Origin: an uncultured Clostridia bacterium
Lineage (GTDB): Bacteria; Bacillota; Clostridia; Christensenellales; Aristaeellaceae
Direction: 5' to 3'
Assembly: GCA_944333055.1 (NCBI GenBank)
Contig: CALVKT010000016.1
Span: 1 to 64,000 of the forward strand
DNA length: 64,000 bases
Shown one piece after another: positions 43,789 through 54,232 of the stretch; the stretch's first letter is position 1; every line of letters starts with the position of its first letter. The position numbers were made by a program, and so were the translations under genes. A model generated the notes under the pieces. It was given only the letters and a program-made list of their open reading frames with translations. It had not been told where the DNA came from and made no database searches.

Positions 43789-43817
43789 ATTGTACAGAAT
43801 TGATATGGATTTGTCAA
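43789..43817 (-). promoter_or_regulatory. Promoter of the FecCD-ATPase-MobB operon
   Basis: TTGACA (43812-43817), 17 bp, TACAAT (43789-43794) on the minus strand; nearly consensus. Confidence 0.9.
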
Positions 43818-43851
43818 GGTGTTTGCACGACTCCGGGAAGAACGGCTTGCG

Positions 43852-45096
43852 TCATGTCCTGCGCCGCGCCAGCCAGATCAATGCGCCGACGAAAGAGAGC
43901 GCCAACAGCGCGTATGCCGCCAGGGGCGTCTCATCGCCCATCAGCGGGATATCGACGGCGTTCACCTCAGCCTTCCACGCCATCATCACGGGCGAAAGGC
44001 CCGTCAGCGTAAACTGCAATCCATCCTCCGTCTCCGTGACGGCGGGGTATTCGATTTCCCCCGCTCGCTCACCCGACATCATCAGATGCGCCACGACAAA
44101 GTCGTAATCCTCTGCGTTCGTGCCCTCCGGATACGGCAGGCTGACGAGAACAGCGTGTTCGGTTACACCTGCATTGATTTCCACATCGTACAGTTTCGCG
44201 CCGCTCAGGGCCGTATCCGAGGACAGACCGCCGAACTGAATGCCCGACTGGATTTCAAGCTGCCCGCGCATGTAGGCATCAAGCGCCTGCGTGCTTTCAA
44301 ACTCCCGCTGCGCGACGTTTGAAATCTCGTCCAGCTCACTTGGGGTGAACGCCTTCTCGACAATCGCGCGCTGCGCATCCAGAAACTCCACCCTGAAATA
44401 GGTGTTGTATTCCAAGGGATACCCCTCGCCTGCATTGCCGTACTGGCACCACATGCCGACCAGCGGATTATTCGCATCGTTCATGCCTGCGCTGATCTCC
44501 ATGACGGGCTGGTCGCTCTGCAGAATCTGATTACTCCATCCGTCTCCATATTCGCCATACCAGCAGTATGTGATCCGCTTTCCTGCCGTTCCGGTTTGGG
44601 CCTCCGGAAGCGACACGCGTACGCCGGACTCGCCGACGATGCAGATGTCGCGAAAATACGGCGCTTCTTCCTGCGGCGGATGCGGCCATCCCTTTGTCTC
44701 ATCCAGCAAGATGAAATCCGTGGGATACGAGCACACATCGTTGCCCACAAAGTCAGGGGTCAATGAGAGATGAACACGCATGATGTTTCCATCGTCCGCC
44801 TTGGAGAAGACGTGCGTCAGCTGCACCTGATCTTCCCCTTCAGACAGCACCGTCTCTTTGTCTTCCTCCTCATCCCACAAGCACCAGCGGTAATGGATGG
44901 TTCCCTTCTCCGAGGATGGCGCCACAGGCAGCGTGATGGTCACAGGCTCGCCCGGCGTGTACTCGATATACCGGTGATACCCGACATCAATCGCTTCAGG
45001 GACGACAATGGCGGAATCCCCCAGCGCAGACGCCGGCAGCAGGAAGGCCGCGATCAGGAGTGCAATCAAAAACTTCATCCTTTGGGTGCCGCGCAT
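43852..45096 (-). CDS. Secreted surface protein of unknown function with sortase-like C-terminus
   Basis: A 414-residue protein I do not recognise. A signal peptide ends near ASALGDS (about residue 27). The body is beta-rich with domains suggestive of Ig-like folds (PVTITLPVAPSSEKGTIHYR, then YCWYGEYGDGWSN). The C-terminus is built like a cell-wall sorting signal: IPLMGDETPL, then a hydrophobic segment and RRRT, but the usual LPxTG Thr is Met. The start at 45096 is chosen because GAGGGGAAG lies at a good distance. A perfect consensus promoter drives it. No partner genes share its transcript. Confidence 0.75.
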   Translation of the reverse strand: MRGTQRMKFLIALLIAAFLLPASALGDSAIVVPEAIDVGYHRYIEYTPGEPVTITLPVAPSSEKGTIHYRWCLWDEEEDKETVLSEGEDQVQLTHVFSKADDGNIMRVHLSLTPDFVGNDVCSYPTDFILLDETKGWPHPPQEEAPYFRDICIVGESGVRVSLPEAQTGTAGKRITYCWYGEYGDGWSNQILQSDQPVMEISAGMNDANNPLVGMWCQYGNAGEGYPLEYNTYFRVEFLDAQRAIVEKAFTPSELDEISNVAQREFESTQALDAYMRGQLEIQSGIQFGGLSSDTALSGAKLYDVEINAGVTEHAVLVSLPYPEGTNAEDYDFVVAHLMMSGERAGEIEYPAVTETEDGLQFTLTGLSPVMMAWKAEVNAVDIPLMGDETPLAAYALLALSFVGALIWLARRRT

Positions 45097-45143
45097 AGGT
45101 CTTCCCCTCTTTCTTGACCGTATAGGCTTAAAATGACACATTC

Positions 45144-45172
45144 ATTATATGACGATATTTTTGCATTGTCAA
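45144..45172 (-). promoter_or_regulatory. Consensus promoter of the unknown surface protein
   Basis: TTGACA (45167-45172), 17 bp, TATAAT (45144-45149): both boxes match the sigma-A consensus exactly. Confidence 0.92.
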
Positions 45173-45246
45173 TGCGCGGATGTCCAGATTTCAGGATATT
45201 TATCAAAGCCACTGGCCAGCGGTGGTTTTTCTTTTGGACAGACAGA

Positions 45247-45280
45247 GCAGCGCCGCCCCGAAAAACCGGGACGGCGCTGC
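45247..45280 (-). terminator. Hairpin after the GGGtGRT gene
   Basis: GCAGCGCCG (45247-45255) pairs exactly with CGGCGCTGC (45272-45280), with CCC/GGG inside. The T-run is poor, so it may be a weak terminator or a stabilising 3' stem. Confidence 0.5.
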
Positions 45281-45310
45281 GGTATGCGATTGTGTCGGGG
45301 TGGCGACTGC

Positions 45311-46330
45311 TTACTTCGCCATCGCCTGCTGCACGGCCACGGCAACGGCGACGGTCATGCCGACCATCGGGTTGTTGCCCGCGCCCAGGAAGCCCATCAT
45401 CTCGACATGCGCCGGGACGGAGGAGCTGCCCGCAAACTGGGCGTCGCTGTGCATGCGGCCCATGGTGTCGGTCATGCCGTAAGAGGCCGGGCCGGCCGCC
45501 ATGTTGTCCGGATGCAGGGTGCGGCCGGTGCCGCCGCCGGAAGCGACGGAGAAGTACTTCTTGCCGGCCTCCAGGCGCTCCTTCTTGTAGGTGCCGGCGA
45601 CCGGGTGCTGGAAGCGGGTCGGGTTGGTGGAGTTGCCGGTGATGGAGACGTCCGCATTCTCGTGCCACATGATGGCCACGCCCTCGCGCACGTCGTCCGC
45701 GCCGTAGCAGTTGACCTTCGCGCGATCGCCGCTCGAATAGGCGGTCTTGCTGACGATGGTCAGCGCGTGGTCTTCCTTGACGTCGGCGGAGAGGTAATCG
45801 TACTTGGTCTGCACGTAGGTGAAGCCGTTGATGCGGGAGATGATCATGGCCGCATCCTTGCCAAGGCCGCAGAGGATGACGCGCAGCGGCTTCCGGCGCA
45901 CCTTGTTGGCGTTGAGCGCGATCTTGATGGCGCCCTCGGCGGCGGCGAAGGACTCGTGGCCGGCCAGGAAGGCGAAGCACTCGGTGTTCTCATCCAGCAG
46001 CATGGCGCCCAGGTTGCCGTGGCCCACGCCGACCTGGCGCTGATCCGCGACGGAACCCGGAATGCAGAAAGCCTGCAGGCCCTCGCCGATGCAGGTGGCG
46101 GCCTCGGCGGCGGTCTTGACGCCCTTCTTCATGGCGATGGCCGCGCCCAGTTCGTAGGCCCACTTCACGTTCTCAAAGCAGATGGGCTGGGTGCTCTCCA
46201 CGATGCTGTAGGCATCCACGCCCTTGCTGTTGGTGTAGGCCTTGACCTCGTCAAAGTTCTTAAAGCCGTACTTGTCCAGAACCGGCTGGAGCTGGGGCAT
46301 ACGACCTTCATAGTTTTCAAACAGAGCCAT
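45311..46330 (-). CDS. GGGtGRT protein
   Basis: A 339-residue protein of the family named after its motif, here VASGGGTGRTLHPDN (about residues 262-276). Other conserved parts are CIGEGLQAFCIPGSVADQRQ, VGVGHGNLGAMLLD and GAGNNPMVGMTVAVAVAVQQ. It has several conserved cysteines. Its biochemical role is unknown. It lies 18 bases after a NifU-like scaffold gene with which it is regularly paired, pointing to an iron-sulfur or metal role. The start has AAGGAGG. Confidence 0.9.
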   Translation of the reverse strand: MALFENYEGRMPQLQPVLDKYGFKNFDEVKAYTNSKGVDAYSIVESTQPICFENVKWAYELGAAIAMKKGVKTAAEAATCIGEGLQAFCIPGSVADQRQVGVGHGNLGAMLLDENTECFAFLAGHESFAAAEGAIKIALNANKVRRKPLRVILCGLGKDAAMIISRINGFTYVQTKYDYLSADVKEDHALTIVSKTAYSSGDRAKVNCYGADDVREGVAIMWHENADVSITGNSTNPTRFQHPVAGTYKKERLEAGKKYFSVASGGGTGRTLHPDNMAAGPASYGMTDTMGRMHSDAQFAGSSSVPAHVEMMGFLGAGNNPMVGMTVAVAVAVQQAMAK

Positions 46331-46348
46331 TTTTCGTACGCCTCCTTC

Positions 46349-47053
46349 TTACTTGTCGGTACGCGGATCGATCCACTTCACAGCGCCGTCCTCGGCCTTG
46401 AAGCGGCCGTAGGTGCCGATGTTCTTCTCGTACGCTTCGTTCGGGGACATGCCCTTCTTGATGGCGTCCATCATCTTGCCCAGGGACAGGAACTGATAGC
46501 CGCAGACCTGATCATCCTTGTCCAGCGCCATCTTGAGCACGTAGCCCTCGGTCATCTCCAGATAGCGGGTGCCCTTGGCCTTGGTGCCGTACATGGTGCC
46601 GACCATGGAGCGCAGGCCCTTGCCCAGATCCTCCAGACCGGCGCCGATGCGCAGGCCGTCGTCGGAGAACGCGGACTGGGTGCGGCCATAGACGATCTGC
46701 AGGAACAGCTCGCGCATGGCGGTGTTGATGGCGTCGCACACGAGGTCGGTATTGAGCGCCTCCAGGATGGTCTTGCCCGGCAGGATCTCGGAAGCCATCG
46801 CCGCGGAATGGGTCATGCCGGAGCAGCCGATGGTCTCCACCAGGGCCTCTTCGATGACGCCGTTCTTCACGTTCAGGGACAGCTTGCAGGCGCCCTGCTG
46901 CGGCGCGCACCAGCCGATGCCGTGGGTGTAGCCAGAGATGTCGGTAATCTGCTTGGCCTGCACCCACTTGCCCTCCTCCGGGATGGGCGCCGGGCCGTGA
47001 TTCGGGCCCTTAGCCACGCAGATCATTTCTTCCACTTCACGGGAATACTGCAT
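46349..47053 (-). CDS. NifU-N/IscU-like iron-sulfur cluster scaffold protein
   Basis: A 234-residue protein with an IscU/NifU-N-like domain. Likely ligand cysteines are in GIGWCAPQQGACKLSL and VETIGCSGMTHSAAMASEIL. The C-terminal ~100 residues (SMVGTMYGTKAKGTRYLEMT onward) are specific to this subfamily, which pairs with the GGGtGRT protein. It is longer than ordinary IscU (about 130). No cysteine desulfurase gene is nearby. The ATG at 47053 has AAGGAGG nine bases upstream. Confidence 0.88.
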   Translation of the reverse strand: MQYSREVEEMICVAKGPNHGPAPIPEEGKWVQAKQITDISGYTHGIGWCAPQQGACKLSLNVKNGVIEEALVETIGCSGMTHSAAMASEILPGKTILEALNTDLVCDAINTAMRELFLQIVYGRTQSAFSDDGLRIGAGLEDLGKGLRSMVGTMYGTKAKGTRYLEMTEGYVLKMALDKDDQVCGYQFLSLGKMMDAIKKGMSPNEAYEKNIGTYGRFKAEDGAVKWIDPRTDK

Positions 47054-47116
47054 ATTGTGTGTCCTCCTTCTCCTGATGAATGGGATGGAAAAATGGTTGG
47101 TATATGCAACTGCTTT

Positions 47117-47122
47117 ATTATA
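47117..47122 (-). promoter_or_regulatory. Extended -10 promoter of the NifU-like/GGGtGRT operon
   Basis: TGTGCTATAAT on the minus strand, with TG one base before the box; the -35 (TTCCGT at 17 bp) is weak. Confidence 0.6.
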
Positions 47123-47259
47123 GCACACCCCCTTGCCAAACGGAACACCTTTCGCTCAATTTTTCACAATTCCCCACAATTTTGCGGGTGTATTTTGACG
47201 TCTTTTCTCTGCGGCAAACGGCGCAAAATGGCAGATATCACAATATTTTTTGAGAACGC

Positions 47260-47288
47260 TTGCGTCCCGTTCGCAGGTATAGTATACT
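47260..47288 (+). promoter_or_regulatory. Promoter of glnS-gltX
   Basis: TTGCGT (47260-47265), 17 bp, TATACT (47283-47288). The leader is about 40 bases, too short for a T-box. Confidence 0.75.
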
Positions 47289-47335
47289 GTCGTATTATGG
47301 ATACTACAGAAGGAGTATTCTAAGGAGGGATTCCC

Positions 47336-49042
<1,707 letters not shown>

Positions 49043-49071
49043 CATCATCGAGAAAGCGAGCGATACACATC

Positions 49072-50598
49072 ATGTCAACCGAAGTCCGCACGCGCTTTGC
49101 GCCCAGCCCGACCGGCTATCTGCACCTGGGCGGCCTGCGCACCGCGCTTTACACCTATCTCTACGCCAGGAAGCACGGCGGCAAGTTCATCCTGCGCATC
49201 GAGGACACCGATCAGGAGCGCGAGGTGGAAGGCGCTGTCGATCTGATCTACAAGTCGATGAAGCAGGCCGGCCTGCACTACGACGAAGGCCCGGACGTGG
49301 GCGGCGACTACGGCCCCTACATCCAGACCCAGCGCCGCGACCTCTACCCCAAGTACGCATGGGAGCTGGTGGAGAAGGGCGGCGCGTACTGCTGCTTCTG
49401 CACCAAAGAGGAGCTGGACGCCGACCGAGAGGCCGTGACCGCCGCCGGCGGCACGTACAAGTACAACAAGAAGTGCCTGCACAACGTCTCTTTGGAGGAG
49501 GCCAGGCGCCGTATCGCCGCGGGCGAGCCGTACGTCATCCGCCAGAACATCCCCACCACCGGGAAGGCGTCCTTTGACGACATGCTCTACGGCCACGTGG
49601 AGGTGGACTGCGACACGCTCGACGACAACGTGCTCATCAAGGCCGACGGTCTGCCGACCTACAACTTCGCCAACGTCATCGACGATCACCTGATGGGCAT
49701 CACCCACGTCATGCGCGGCACGGAATACCTCTCCTCCTCGCCCAAGTACAACCTGCTCTACGAAGCCTTCGGCTGGACGCCGCCCATCTATCTGCACCTG
49801 CCGCCCGTGATGATCGAGAGCGTGCTGCGCGACAAGAAGACCAGGGCGCTGATCCTCGACGAGAACGGCTGCGAGCAGAAGATCGTGCGCAAGCTGAGCA
49901 AGCGCTGGGGCGACCCGTCCTTTGAGGACCTGCTCCAGCAGGGCTACGTCCGCGACGCGATCGTCAACTACATCGCGCTGCTGGGCTGGGCGCCCAAGGA
50001 CACGAACGAGGAGTTCTTCTCCATGGACGACCTCGTGCGCCTGTTTGACGCCAACGGCATCAGCAAGAGCCCGGCGATCTTCGACATGAACAAGCTCACG
50101 TGGTTCAACGCCGAGTATATCCGCCGCATGCCGCCGGAGACATACGCCGAATACGCCAGGCCGTGGCTGACGAAGGTGCTCGACGAAAGCCGCTTTGACC
50201 TCGCCCGCCTCTGCGAGCTGCTTCAGGGCCGCACGGAGATCTTCTCCCAGCTGCCGGGCATGGTCGATTTCCTCGCCGAGATGCCGGCGCTCGATCCGGC
50301 GCTGTTCACCAACAAGAAGAGCAAGTCGACGGTCGAGAGCAGCAAGGCCGCGCTCGCGTTCATCAAGCCCGTGCTCGAGGGCATCGGCGAGTGGACGGAG
50401 GCCAATCTGCACGACGTGGTGATGGCCGCCATCGCCGAGTCCGGCATGAAGAACGCGACCGTGCTCTGGCCGCTGCGCATCGCCATCACGGGCCGTGCGG
50501 CGACGCCGGGCGGCGCGTTTGAGATGGCCTACCTGCTGGGCCGCGAGGAGACCCTGCGCCGCCTGAACGCCGCGATGGCGCAGCTTTCCGCGAACTGA
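49072..50598 (+). CDS. gltX: Glutamyl-tRNA synthetase
   Basis: A 508-residue class I synthetase for tRNA(Glu). RFAPSPTGYLHLGGLRTALY holds the HIGH equivalent (HLGG), FILRIEDTDQERE is next, and KLSKRWGDPSF is the KMSKS equivalent. A zinc-type CFC and KCLHN pattern lies at about residues 102-130. A weak ribosome binding site (GAGAAAGCGAG) fits translational linkage to glnS. The first hairpin of the tandem repeat at 50896 could terminate the transcript. Confidence 0.97.
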   Translation: MSTEVRTRFAPSPTGYLHLGGLRTALYTYLYARKHGGKFILRIEDTDQEREVEGAVDLIYKSMKQAGLHYDEGPDVGGDYGPYIQTQRRDLYPKYAWELVEKGGAYCCFCTKEELDADREAVTAAGGTYKYNKKCLHNVSLEEARRRIAAGEPYVIRQNIPTTGKASFDDMLYGHVEVDCDTLDDNVLIKADGLPTYNFANVIDDHLMGITHVMRGTEYLSSSPKYNLLYEAFGWTPPIYLHLPPVMIESVLRDKKTRALILDENGCEQKIVRKLSKRWGDPSFEDLLQQGYVRDAIVNYIALLGWAPKDTNEEFFSMDDLVRLFDANGISKSPAIFDMNKLTWFNAEYIRRMPPETYAEYARPWLTKVLDESRFDLARLCELLQGRTEIFSQLPGMVDFLAEMPALDPALFTNKKSKSTVESSKAALAFIKPVLEGIGEWTEANLHDVVMAAIAESGMKNATVLWPLRIAITGRAATPGGAFEMAYLLGREETLRRLNAAMAQLSAN

Positions 50599-50639
50599 GT
50601 TTTCCTCTTGCCCGCTTTAAACCGCCGCGAAGCGAACCG

Positions 50640-50860
50640 TGGGCAAGGGGCGCGAGGAACTCGCATCGTCGCACCCTTCTGTTGCTCCTTGCGATTCCCG
50701 ACGCTCCGCCTGCCTGCATCCGCCACCGGCTGCGGCAGGCTCCGGTCCCCTTGCGGGGGCGGGGCGGCGTCCCGATCAGGTTTGGGCGGCAGCCCAAAGC
50801 TCCGGAGAATACGCGCTTCCGGGCAGGCTGCGCAGCAGTCTGCGATGGAAACGGGTTCGA
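50640..50860 (+). repeat. Dispersed intergenic repeat, family B
   Basis: Contains GTTTGGGCGGCAGCCC, CTCCGGAGAATA and GGCTGCGCAGCAG, in the same order as the inverted copy at 385-520. No gene is supported in this stretch. Confidence 0.55.
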
Positions 50861-50895
50861 TTCGCAACAGTGGATCTCATCGCCGCATAGAGAAT

Positions 50896-51055
50896 CCCGC
50901 TCAAAGCATCCGTGCCTTGAGCGGGATTTCTTATGCCGTTTTGAATGGCGCTTCGCGCTTGGGGAACGCTGGGGCCGCAGGCCCCAGACCCTGCCTGAGG
51001 GATGAAATCCCTCAGACTCCCTTCTTCGCTTCGCGGCGCTCGAACGAAGCTTTGA
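50896..51055 (+). repeat. 160-bp tandem repeat, unit 1
   Basis: Near-identical to 51056-51212 at a constant offset of 160 bases. It carries three hairpins: CCCGCTCAA / TTGAGCGGG, GGGGCC / GGCCCC, and CTGAGGGAT / ATCCCTCAG. The first, followed by ATTTCTT, looks like a terminator for gltX. The end block CCCTTCTTCGCTTCGCG is shared with family A repeats. Confidence 0.9.
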
Positions 51056-51212
51056 CCCGCTCAGAGCACTCGTGCCTTGAGCGGGATTTCTTATGCCGTT
51101 TTGAATGGCGCTTCACGCTTGGGGAACGCTGGGGCCGCAGGCCCCAGACCCCGCCTGAGGGATGAAATCCCTCAGACTCCCTTCTTCGCTACGCGGCGCA
51201 CGGACGCAGTTT
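51056..51212 (+). repeat. 160-bp tandem repeat, unit 2
   Basis: Second unit with about seven differences from unit 1, and the same three hairpins. It ends just before the stop codon of the next minus-strand gene. Confidence 0.9.
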
Positions 51213-51220
51213 TTGGTGCT

Positions 51221-52030
51221 TTAACGCTCGTCCAGCAGCCGCTTGATCGTCTTGCGCTCGCCGTCGGCCATGATCAGCTCGTAAACGCCCGCGCCGATCA
51301 TCACGAACATGCCCGCGACGCCGAGGATCGGCCAGAAGTCCGAATACCAGACCTCCGAAAGCGCCGCACCGGCAAGCACCGGGCCGAGGCAGCTGATGAT
51401 CAGCGCGATGCCCTTGCCCCTGCGGCGCCGGACTTTCGCCTCCATCTGCTCGGCGAGAGATTCCAGCTTGCGCCGCAGGCGGCTGCTCAGGGAGAATCGC
51501 CCCTTCTTCACCCGTTTCCCGTCCTTCGGCTTGGCCGCCGTCACCATGGCGTACACGCCGAGGGCGATCATCGCTAACATGCCCAGCATGCCCATGATCG
51601 TGAAGAACTCGCTATGCAGCCACGCTTCCAGGGAGACGCCAAGCATCACAGGCGTCACGCACGCCGTGCACAGCATCACGCCCAGCGCCGTCCGATGCAG
51701 ATACGCGTCGCGCTCGTGGATGTAGCGCCGGGCCTGCTCCTCGGTGAGCAGCGGCCATTGGGCGTTCTTCGGCGCGCGCTCGATCTCCTCAAAGCCCTGC
51801 GCGCGCATCTGCGCCGGGATATCGCCGTATTCCTCGATCACACGCCGCTGTGCCGCCGCCTCGTTCATCCCCTGCGCGCAGAGCGCATCGAACCGGTCGA
51901 GCATCCGCGAGAGGAGATTCACGCGATAGAGATCGGCCATCGGCTCGGATACGAAGCCGTCGGATTCCTGCAAGATGTGGCGCTTGAACGCCAGAGAGAC
52001 GTCCGCGCTCGTCGTTTGACTCGCCTGCAT
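51221..52030 (-). CDS. Membrane protein with permease-prefix (HAAS/DUF1700-like) domain
   Basis: A 269-residue protein. Residues 1-85 form a helical prefix seen before permeases and in signalling membrane proteins (LYRVNLLSRMLDRFDALCAQ, then IEEYGDIPAQMRAQGF). Four hydrophobic segments follow in two pairs (about 112-160 and 205-255), separated by a very basic stretch (KPKDGKRVKKGRFSLSSRLR). Function unknown. The ATG at 52030 is given; a GTG at 52036 would overlap the tcdA stop by four bases, a pattern common in this genome, so the start is open. Confidence 0.7.
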   Translation of the reverse strand: MQASQTTSADVSLAFKRHILQESDGFVSEPMADLYRVNLLSRMLDRFDALCAQGMNEAAAQRRVIEEYGDIPAQMRAQGFEEIERAPKNAQWPLLTEEQARRYIHERDAYLHRTALGVMLCTACVTPVMLGVSLEAWLHSEFFTIMGMLGMLAMIALGVYAMVTAAKPKDGKRVKKGRFSLSSRLRRKLESLAEQMEAKVRRRRGKGIALIISCLGPVLAGAALSEVWYSDFWPILGVAGMFVMIGAGVYELIMADGERKTIKRLLDER

Positions 52031-52032
52031 GA

Positions 52033-52746
52033 TCACTCGCCCTCCTCCATGCCCGCCAGCGCGCGCACGACCTCGCCCGCCAGAATCAGCCCGGCCACCG
52101 GCGGCACGAAGCTGACGCTGCCCGGCGCGTGACGGCCGCCCGACGCGTCGGCCACGATGTGCAGCGGTTCCTCCCTGGAAAAGACGACCCGGTGATGCGC
52201 GATGCCGCGCTTTTTGAGCTGTGCGCGCATCACGCGGCACAGCGGACAGACGCTCGTCTTTTCGATTTCCGTGACCTCAAAGCGCGTGGGATCGAGCTTG
52301 TTGCCCGCGCCCATGGCGCTGATGACCGGCACGCCCGCCGCGTGCGCGCGGCAGATGAGCGCCACCTTCGCGCTGACCGTGTCGATCGCGTCGACGATGT
52401 AATCGTATGCGCTCAGGTCGAGCGCGTCCGCGTTGTCCGGCGTGTAAAACATCCGGTGGCAGGTCACGCGCAGCTGCGGGTTGATGTCCAGCATCTGCTC
52501 GCGGATGACCTCGACCTTCGGCCGGCCCAGCGTGGAGGTCATGGCGACGGCCTGCCGGTTGATGTTGCTCAGGCTGACCACGTCGTTGTCGATCACGTCG
52601 ATCGCGCCCACGCCCGCGCGCGCCAGCGCCTGTGCACAGTGCCCGCCGACGCCGCCCACGCCGAAGACCGCCACGCGGCTCTTGCTCAAACGGGACATGC
52701 CCTCATCGCCAAAGATGAGGGCAGTCCTTGAAAATCGTTCATCCAT
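52033..52746 (-). CDS. tcdA: tRNA threonylcarbamoyladenosine dehydratase (TcdA/CsdL)
   Basis: A 237-residue ThiF/E1-like enzyme that cyclises t6A37 in tRNA using ATP. The nucleotide-binding motif is VAVFGVGGVGGHCAQALARA (about 26-45), followed by DNDVVSLSNINRQ and YDYIVDAIDT. Later SVCPLCRVMRAQLKKRGI and VVFSREEP are specific to TcdA. It lies 21 bases after asnS. Confidence 0.95.
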   Translation of the reverse strand: MDERFSRTALIFGDEGMSRLSKSRVAVFGVGGVGGHCAQALARAGVGAIDVIDNDVVSLSNINRQAVAMTSTLGRPKVEVIREQMLDINPQLRVTCHRMFYTPDNADALDLSAYDYIVDAIDTVSAKVALICRAHAAGVPVISAMGAGNKLDPTRFEVTEIEKTSVCPLCRVMRAQLKKRGIAHHRVVFSREEPLHIVADASGGRHAPGSVSFVPPVAGLILAGEVVRALAGMEEGE

Positions 52747-52767
52747 ATCCGCATCAATCCTGAAGAA

Positions 52768-54141
52768 TCAGAAATCGCAGTTGCCCGGCGTGCGCGGATA
52801 CGGAATGACGTCGCGGATGTTCTCGATGTCCGTCAAATACATCACCAGCCGCTCAAAGCCCATGCCGAAGCCCGCATGCGTGCATCCGCCATAGCGGCGC
52901 AGCTTGAGATACCAGTCGAGCGACTCCGTGGAGATGCCCAGCTCGTTCATGCGCGCGACGAGCAGGTCGTAGCGCGTCTCGCGCTGGCTGCCGCCCATCA
53001 GCTCGCCGGAGCCCGGCACGAGCAGATCGACTGCGGCGACGGTCTTGCCGTCGTCATTCTGGTACATGTAGAACGCCTTGATGTCCTTGGGCCAGTCGTA
53101 GACGAAGACCGGGGACTTGAAGTGCACGTCCGTCAGATACTTCTCGTGCTCCTTGAAGATGTCCTCGCCGTACTGCGCCTCGTGCTCAAACTGCACCGGC
53201 GCGTTGCGCAGGATGGTGATGGCCTCCTCGTGCGTGACGCGCGCGACGGTGGAATCGATGAGCGCGCGGAGCTTTTCGATCAGGTTGCTCTTGGCGTAGC
53301 CCTGCAGGAACTCCAGTTCGGGCATCGCCTTGTCGAGCACCTCGCCGACGATGGCCTTGAGGAAGTCCTCCTCCAGGTCCATCAGCTGATCGAGGTCGCA
53401 GAAGCAGACCTCCGGCTCGATCATCCAGAACTCGGCCGCGTGCGTCTTCGTGTTGGAGTTTTCCGCGCGGAACGCCGGGCCGAACGTGTAGATGCGCTTG
53501 TAGGCCATGGCGTACGTCTCGCCCTCAAGCTGACCGGTCACCGCCAGAGACGTGGCGTGGCCGAAGAAGTCGTCCTCCGCCCTGTAGGGCTTGCCCATCT
53601 CCCCGGTGGTGACGGTGAACGTGTTGCCCGCGCCCTCCGCGTCGTTGCCGGTGATCAGCGGCGTGTGCACGTAGACGTAGCCGCGCGTCTGGAAGTAGTT
53701 GTGGATCGCCTGCGCCGCGATGGAGCGCACGCGGAACACGGCCTGAAACAGGCGCGTGCGCGGACGCAGGTACGCGATCTCGCGCAGGAATTCGAGGCTG
53801 TGGCGCTTGGGCTGGAGCGGATAGTCCTCCGTGCAGTCGCCCTCCAGCGCGATGCGCTCGGCCTGCATCTCCAGCTGTCCCCTGGGGCTGAGCACGAGCG
53901 CGCCGGTCGCGCAGACGGCCGAGCCGTTGCGGATGGCCTGCACGCGCGCGAAATCCTCCACACGCTCGTCGTACACGATCTGCATCGGCGCGAGCACAGT
54001 GCCGTCAAAAAACTCGATGAAGCCGATATTCTTCTGCTTGCGATGGTTGCGCACCCAGCCCTGCACGGTCACCGTTTTGCCCGCAAACGCCTGCTGATCC
54101 GCCGCGATCTCGCGCAGATCCACCACTTTGATGTCGTCCAT
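52768..54141 (-). CDS. asnS: Asparaginyl-tRNA synthetase
   Basis: A 457-residue class II synthetase. The N-terminal OB-fold anticodon domain begins [20 protein letters not shown]. Class II motif 2 is in [20 protein letters not shown], and motif 3 in [26 protein letters not shown] distinguishes it from aspartyl enzymes. It has its own promoter. tcdA and a membrane protein follow. Confidence 0.97.
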   Translation of the reverse strand: MDDIKVVDLREIAADQQAFAGKTVTVQGWVRNHRKQKNIGFIEFFDGTVLAPMQIVYDERVEDFARVQAIRNGSAVCATGALVLSPRGQLEMQAERIALEGDCTEDYPLQPKRHSLEFLREIAYLRPRTRLFQAVFRVRSIAAQAIHNYFQTRGYVYVHTPLITGNDAEGAGNTFTVTTGEMGKPYRAEDDFFGHATSLAVTGQLEGETYAMAYKRIYTFGPAFRAENSNTKTHAAEFWMIEPEVCFCDLDQLMDLEEDFLKAIVGEVLDKAMPELEFLQGYAKSNLIEKLRALIDSTVARVTHEEAITILRNAPVQFEHEAQYGEDIFKEHEKYLTDVHFKSPVFVYDWPKDIKAFYMYQNDDGKTVAAVDLLVPGSGELMGGSQRETRYDLLVARMNELGISTESLDWYLKLRRYGGCTHAGFGMGFERLVMYLTDIENIRDVIPYPRTPGNCDF

Positions 54142-54200
54142 AAGCCGCCTTCTTTCCGCGCATACATGCTGCTGCGCGTGTTTTGAAATCAGATGGGGAT

Positions 54201-54229
54201 ATCATATCAAAAAAGCGAAGGAATGGCAA
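54201..54229 (-). promoter_or_regulatory. Promoter of asnS-tcdA
   Basis: TTGCCA (54224-54229), 17 bp, TATGAT (54201-54206) on the minus strand. Confidence 0.8.
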
Positions 54230-54232
54230 GGG

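Noticed and set aside
45200-45240. Plus-strand terminator CCAC...GGTGG followed by TTTTTCTTTT
   Set aside because: It resembles a terminator, but there is no plus-strand gene ending nearby, and the stem is short and imperfect; I could not assign it.
47140-47335. T-box leader before glnS, and likewise before asnS
   Set aside because: Both leaders are short after the predicted promoters, and there is no T-box sequence or terminator.
50608-51165. Plus-strand frame of about 185 codons after gltX
   Set aside because: It runs through repeats and hairpins, repeats its own peptide because of the 160-bp duplication, and has no family or good ribosome binding site.
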